A stretch of 64,000 nucleotides of DNA from Podocnemis expansa (taxonomy: Eukaryota; Chordata; Testudines; Podocnemididae). A model generated the notes under the pieces. The model did no database searches, had not been told where the DNA came from, and saw only the letters and a list, made by a program, of their open reading frames with translations. Location of the stretch: the NCBI GenBank assembly GCA_007922195.1, contig ML682014.1, forward strand, positions 311,027 to 375,026. The letters run 5' to 3'. Position 1 is the first letter of the stretch. The number at the start of each line of letters is the position of its first letter. Positions 59,356 through 64,000 of this stretch are shown here, in pieces. The translations under genes and the position numbers were made by a program.

Positions 59356-61566
59356 CCAAGAAAAGGCCAGAGACTGCTAAAGCAAGTTTGAATAGGTGGC
59401 ATAAATTCTGGAAATATTCAGGGTTGTCACATTCCAAGCAAAACTATCACAAAAGAGGAAATACTATATATTCTGTAATCCAGAAAGGGCACAATTCTGC
59501 AAACTGTTGGGGTCCTTTAATTTTCTCTCTCATTAACGTCAACTGCACTTCATAAATTTGGGTTCTGGGTCATGTTCAACACCTGTTACAGAGGGTATAC
59601 TCTAGGATACATAGAAATGTATTAGGACTCCTTTAAAAATCAATCACTCACTCACTTTATTTATTTTACAATGGGAAAATGCATATTTTACTCTATAGGC
59701 AAATTGTTTTTGCTAAGGTCTATCCCACATAGCCCTTGAACTGCTAAAACTGTCATGTATCTATATGCAAAAGAAGATTTCTTCCTAATTCTACAATATG
59801 TGAATAGTGATGATTTGCATTTAGCTAGCTGAGGATTTCTTCCCCTTTTGTAAAATTCTGCTGCTGCTGCTTCATTTAAAACAAACCATTCTAAATGAGA
59901 TTCTAGGGGAAGGGGCTGGGTGGGGGAGAGCACTAGGAGATTCTAGATAAGGACATCTTACAAATAGCATCACAGGCATTAGTTATTAATGGAATACATG
60001 TATAACTGAAGTGCCTTGCTTTGACAATTTACTCCTAACTATTCAAATTACTTGCTGTTTTCCTATTATAAAATCCATACTCTGTTCAATCAAATAAACT
60101 CTTGTCCTTTAAAAAGCGAATTGTTCTCTGAATCAGCTCAGTTTAGCAGAGAACTCTTTTCAATGTGGCTCCATATACTGTCTCTGTTGAATAAGACCTT
60201 TATTCTCAATGGCAGGTTATAATTTTTTTCACCATCAGAGATATTATGAAGAGTGAGTCCCATAATAAATTTTTAAAAGTTAGTTAATTAAAAGGATAAG
60301 TCCATACCATTGTGGATTTTACTGAGAGACAGCTGAATGCAACTTGAGTTATGTATTCTGAAAGGTGAAAGCAAGGGCACATAAAAGAAGCCAAGGTCAT
60401 TATCTCACTGTAGTACCTACAACAAAAGCTACTGTTACCATCATAATATCATAGATATTATTCATTAAAAGTAATAGATACTATTCATTAAAAATAAAAC
60501 ATACATAAACTATTGGGACTTTGCCCTGGTGGGCACTGACATGAGTCCAACACTAACTTCTGTGTGCAAGATAGCTGGTGAATTTGAAACGCCCCTGAGA
60601 GATACTTATACAAGTAATCTTTGAATTAAAAACTAGTTAATGAACAATCTATCACACATGCAATATCCCTATAATGGTACTCTGTAAAAATTTTAGTAAT
60701 ATATTCTAGTTTTTAAACTGTAAGATGTTTAGATTTGAGATGTACATTAAGTCTCTATGGTCGTGCAGTACTTAAAACGAGGGATTCTTACAATAACAAT
60801 ATAAATATTAAATAATAAATTGAGAACTCACATTGATTTCAGTGTACTTTGGATCAAATTCAAAGTGCTTAACTATGAAAGTGTGTATGTTAGTTTATTG
60901 TTAGCTTATGCTAGCAATATATGAAAAATAATATTAAAAATGTCTGACATAGCAAGAGGCAAAAAATCTTGCATATAAAAAACAGAAACTTTTGATTTGA
61001 ATGAAAACTTTCTCAGAAATTGTTTTCAGAGTGGTCTCATAGTCTATATGGAACTTTAATATCCAGTGGAATAATTAGGGATAGAAGAAAATGAACAGGA
61101 ATCAGAGCAGAACAATCTATGTGCATTGACATTTTCCATGCCACTCTTACTGGACCATTGGGACAGTTTTTGGCACACTAGGGACAGGTACTTAACATTT
61201 TTCTTCATGATTACATGTCCTGAATCATAGTTGACTGATGTGAATAATATTCATACAGGATTTCAAACAAGCCCCCAAGCCCAAGAGTATAATTTTCTAG
61301 CCCTGTCACAGACACACAATGAGGTACACTACACCTCTGAAAGGGTTTTCAATTTTTAAAAAACTAATGAGATCCTACAGTTTTCAGCTATCTGCACATG
61401 AGAGGGTTGAAATAATGAAAAATTCTGAGAAGTTTCAAACCACTGAATCTGAGATTTTAGAGTATAATGTCTAATAAATGACCTCAGATATCTGATGCAT
61501 ATTTTGCTTTATCTAAGCCGCACTGAATTCTACAAGTGAGTTAGTTCTATCAGCTCATAATCTAGG
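59356..61566. other. Anonymous AT-rich sequence, no gene
   Basis: Only a small tandem duplication (60451-60496) stands out. Confidence 0.4.
60451..60496. repeat. Two-copy tandem repeat, 23-bp period
   Basis: TAGATATTATTCATTAAAAG at 60451 recurs with two changes at 60474. Confidence 0.85.
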
Positions 61567-61852
61567 CCCTAGTTTACACTGAGGGCTTTTCCAGTGGCAG
61601 CTGACCATTGTTCATGCAAGGACCATAAAATTCCTTGCGTAAATGGTGGTGACTTTGTAAGCCATTGTTACACATTAGGGGAAGGCTGACTGCAAATTGC
61701 TTGTGGTCAGCTTTCCCCTATGCCCCTGGACCTCCAGGACTTCTGGGGTCAGCTTCCAGGAGTTGCACGGTGAATTCAGACTTGCCTTGATCTGCTCCCG
61801 AAAGCCCAAACTGATGGTGGTGATTTTGCCGCCATCAGTATAGACATACCCT
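61567..61852. mobile_element. Short inverted-terminal repeat element, TAGACATACCC family (copy c)
   Basis: Left CCCTAGTTTACACTGAGGG and right CAGTATAGACATACCCT are the family's termini. Interior AGGCTGACTGCAAATTGC and GATGGTGGTGATTTTGCCGC match copies a and b. The minus-strand 64-codon frame inside is noise. Confidence 0.7.
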
Positions 61853-64000
61853 AAGTCTATTTGAGTCATTCATAGTCTGTTCCACTTTATTTGTTAGTAT
61901 ACTTGGGACATAAGCAAAATGAACAAGTCTGAGAAAATTAATTTGTATACATGATATCATACTGTTTAAAAAAAGGCCAAATATAATGAGCCAGCACTCT
62001 CACAAGCAGCAAAGGGACCTGATAAATGAATAAACATTTTTGAACTGAGAACATTTAAACTCTCTTGGGTAAGTTATATGACAAGCAGTTCTGAAGCTCA
62101 TACCGTAGATAACCTTTATGAACACTGACCCTGACAATGTTTCACAGGTAATAGGGTCTCGTCCTCTCACACATTGGACTTTACCTCCATTTATATGCTG
62201 CCTCTGTTTGTCTGACTGTAACTGAATTACTTCTGATTTACACCAGTGTAGGAGGAGAATCAAGCAAACTATTTTACTTTAATGTAGGGATACACGTGTT
62301 CTTGTAAAATCAGCAGATGTGTATATATAAATGAAATACAGGATTCTATAATCATATGTCTCATTTATGTATGATTGCTCTACTTGAGATAAGAGAAGAG
62401 TAGAAAAAAGGTGTACTGAACTTTTTACGGAACAGTTCAGGTGCTTGTACACAAATAGTCATTTATGATGAACAAAAAAGGATTTGAATGGAGCAGGGTT
62501 TTAAACATTAGATCAGTATTAGTGAATAGTTGACCCCATACCATATAACCAATCATTTTGTGTGAAAAAGCTAGAGAGGCTCTTGTTAATTTCACCCAAG
62601 TGTCCATGTTATATGACAGTTAAAGTAAAGCCAGATGGAAACTGGAATTCCCAATTTAGAAATTAAAAAAAAAATATTCTGAGGAGCTGGGTGGGCAAGT
62701 TGGCAGGAAACCAGACAAGTTTCTGTCAGAAATCTTCCTGGATTCCAGCTTAATTTTGTCAAAATCCACAAGTTTCCAAAGAAATTTTGTTTTCAACAAA
62801 TCACATTTAATGAAAATTTCCAACCAATTTGAATGACAAGTCCTTTTGTATGACACAATTCCATTCCCATTGTCTGTCCAAATATCTGAGTTTCCCACTT
62901 AGATCTGTAATCTTATCCTAATGCTGATCTGCAAACATACAGTATGTCTGTAGGTATTTTTGTCATGTGCAACTACGCCAAAAATGCATATTGGTCATGT
63001 AGAACACACACATAAAATATGCCCACAACACAGAAAATATTAACAAATAATGCTCTTTTCTTGCTAACAATTCTATTTTGGATTCTAACTTTGGTCTTCT
63101 CTCATTCACATCTTGTCCTCAGATACAGGCCCCTCTGGGGTAGGTTTTTTGCCTTTCATGCTATCAAAATTGCAGATTGTAAAGTTCATTTTGAACATTT
63201 TTTTGCTATTTTAATGCTATTGAAGGACTGCAGGCTGGCTGAATACTTAAAGCATAGTATGTTCTTTGCACTAAAGTTTCAGTCTAGCCTCAATGCAGGA
63301 GACGGTCGCTTTGGTCTAATGATAATTAGATATGTAAGCATCAGATTCAACAGCACGACTCAGGTACATAGTCATCTAAATATCCCACCTAGACTATATC
63401 CACAAATAGAGGGTTGTATTTAAAAAATCTGGGTCATGACAGTTACTGATCAGGTGTCTTCAGTCTGTGTGCCTTAGAGTTATCTAGATGAATCATCTTT
63501 AGGGGTGAGGATGTTCTGTAGTTAAGTCTCCATAGCTACTCAAGCTTCAACTCTGTACTGAGCCCACCAACACATACAGAGATAGCGATACCTGCCACTA
63601 GGAAACGGACTAAGACCATCACACATTTTATCTGCTTTAATATTTAATAAAAAGTTGTTGGTACTATATGGAAAAATATATAGCTGTAAAACCTTTTAAA
63701 AATACATCACATGTGGAACACCACCTCTTTGCTTTTCTGATTTTTCTCTGTAGTTCTAACATATCCACTCTTATTTGCTATGTGCTTACATTTGACAAAC
63801 AATGGCACTAAAAAGAAAAACATAATCACCTATATATGTTACATTTTGTATAGATTCCAGAACTATCATATTTGCCAATATTAAAATACTTTTCTAGTCT
63901 CAAAATAAGATGATGCGTTAAAGGCTTTTAGACCCAAAGGTGACAGGGAAATGCCTCCAAATTCAGTTGAATTTTAGAGTGTTTTAAAATATGAATGTCC
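61853..64000. other. Anonymous sequence, no gene
   Basis: A repeat fragment at 62217-62262 (GAATTACTTCTGATTTACAC, then CAGTGTAGGAG) belongs to the common palindromic reptile repeats. The 134-codon + frame at 63019-63423 has a hydrophobic stretch near its start but no recognisable domain, so I do not call it a gene. Confidence 0.4.

Noticed and set aside
63019..63423. 134-codon + strand frame with a hydrophobic start
   Set aside because: No recognisable domain and AT-rich composition like its surroundings. I see no splice or promoter support. A protein search and RNA data would settle it.
1..64000. Possible bacterial or viral gene cluster
   Set aside because: No dense coding, no ribosome-binding sites, no operon structure; reptile-type transposons throughout. 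The only protein relics are LINE reverse-transcriptase fragments.

Overview
This window looks like non-coding chromosomal DNA from a reptile, most likely a turtle or a crocodilian. It is AT-rich, no reading frame is long or well supported, and the interspersed repeats are of kinds I associate with these animals: CR1 and L3/L2-type LINEs, short non-autonomous hAT and Harbinger-like DNA transposons, and a dispersed palindromic repeat. The species assignment is inference from repeat types. I recognise no functional protein-coding gene, tRNA, rRNA, CRISPR array or prokaryotic system. The only protein-level signals are decayed pieces of LINE reverse transcriptase.

Layout. 0-10 kb: a palindromic repeat with a 13-bp target duplication, two CR1 fragments in opposite orientations, a small hAT element and a short terminal-inverted-repeat element, in otherwise anonymous DNA. 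10-24 kb: repeat-poor, AT-rich sequence with short palindromic repeat fragments, one perfect 26-bp palindrome and a second copy of the palindromic repeat. 24-27 kb: an L3-like LINE, a GC-rich hAT-like block, and a CR1 split by a hAT with its 8-bp target duplication. 30-33 kb: a third palindromic copy and a 1.25-kb Harbinger-like element with TTA target duplications that contains a GC-rich minisatellite and a 21-bp-arm hairpin. 35-36 kb: an L3-like LINE with its 3' tail. 38-51 kb is the densest part: palindromic copies 4 and 5, an antisense CR1 split by an 881-bp hAT, an LTR-like block containing a second hAT, a GC-rich hAT with internal repeats, Harbinger-like pieces, a purine-rich minisatellite, a 531-bp element ending in a long hairpin, and a further hAT. 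50.5-54.8 kb is repeat-poor and might hold conserved non-coding elements. 54.8-56.7 kb: a sense CR1 that still shows a reverse-transcriptase FADD box and is interrupted by palindromic copy 6. 56.7-64 kb: mostly anonymous sequence with a CR1 tail and one more short inverted-repeat element.

Nothing here acts as an operon or pathway. The readable biology is transposon history: insertions nested in insertions, dated relative to each other by target-site duplications. The most interesting point is a hammerhead-ribozyme-like core in the palindromic family, together with minisatellites growing inside two unrelated DNA transposons.
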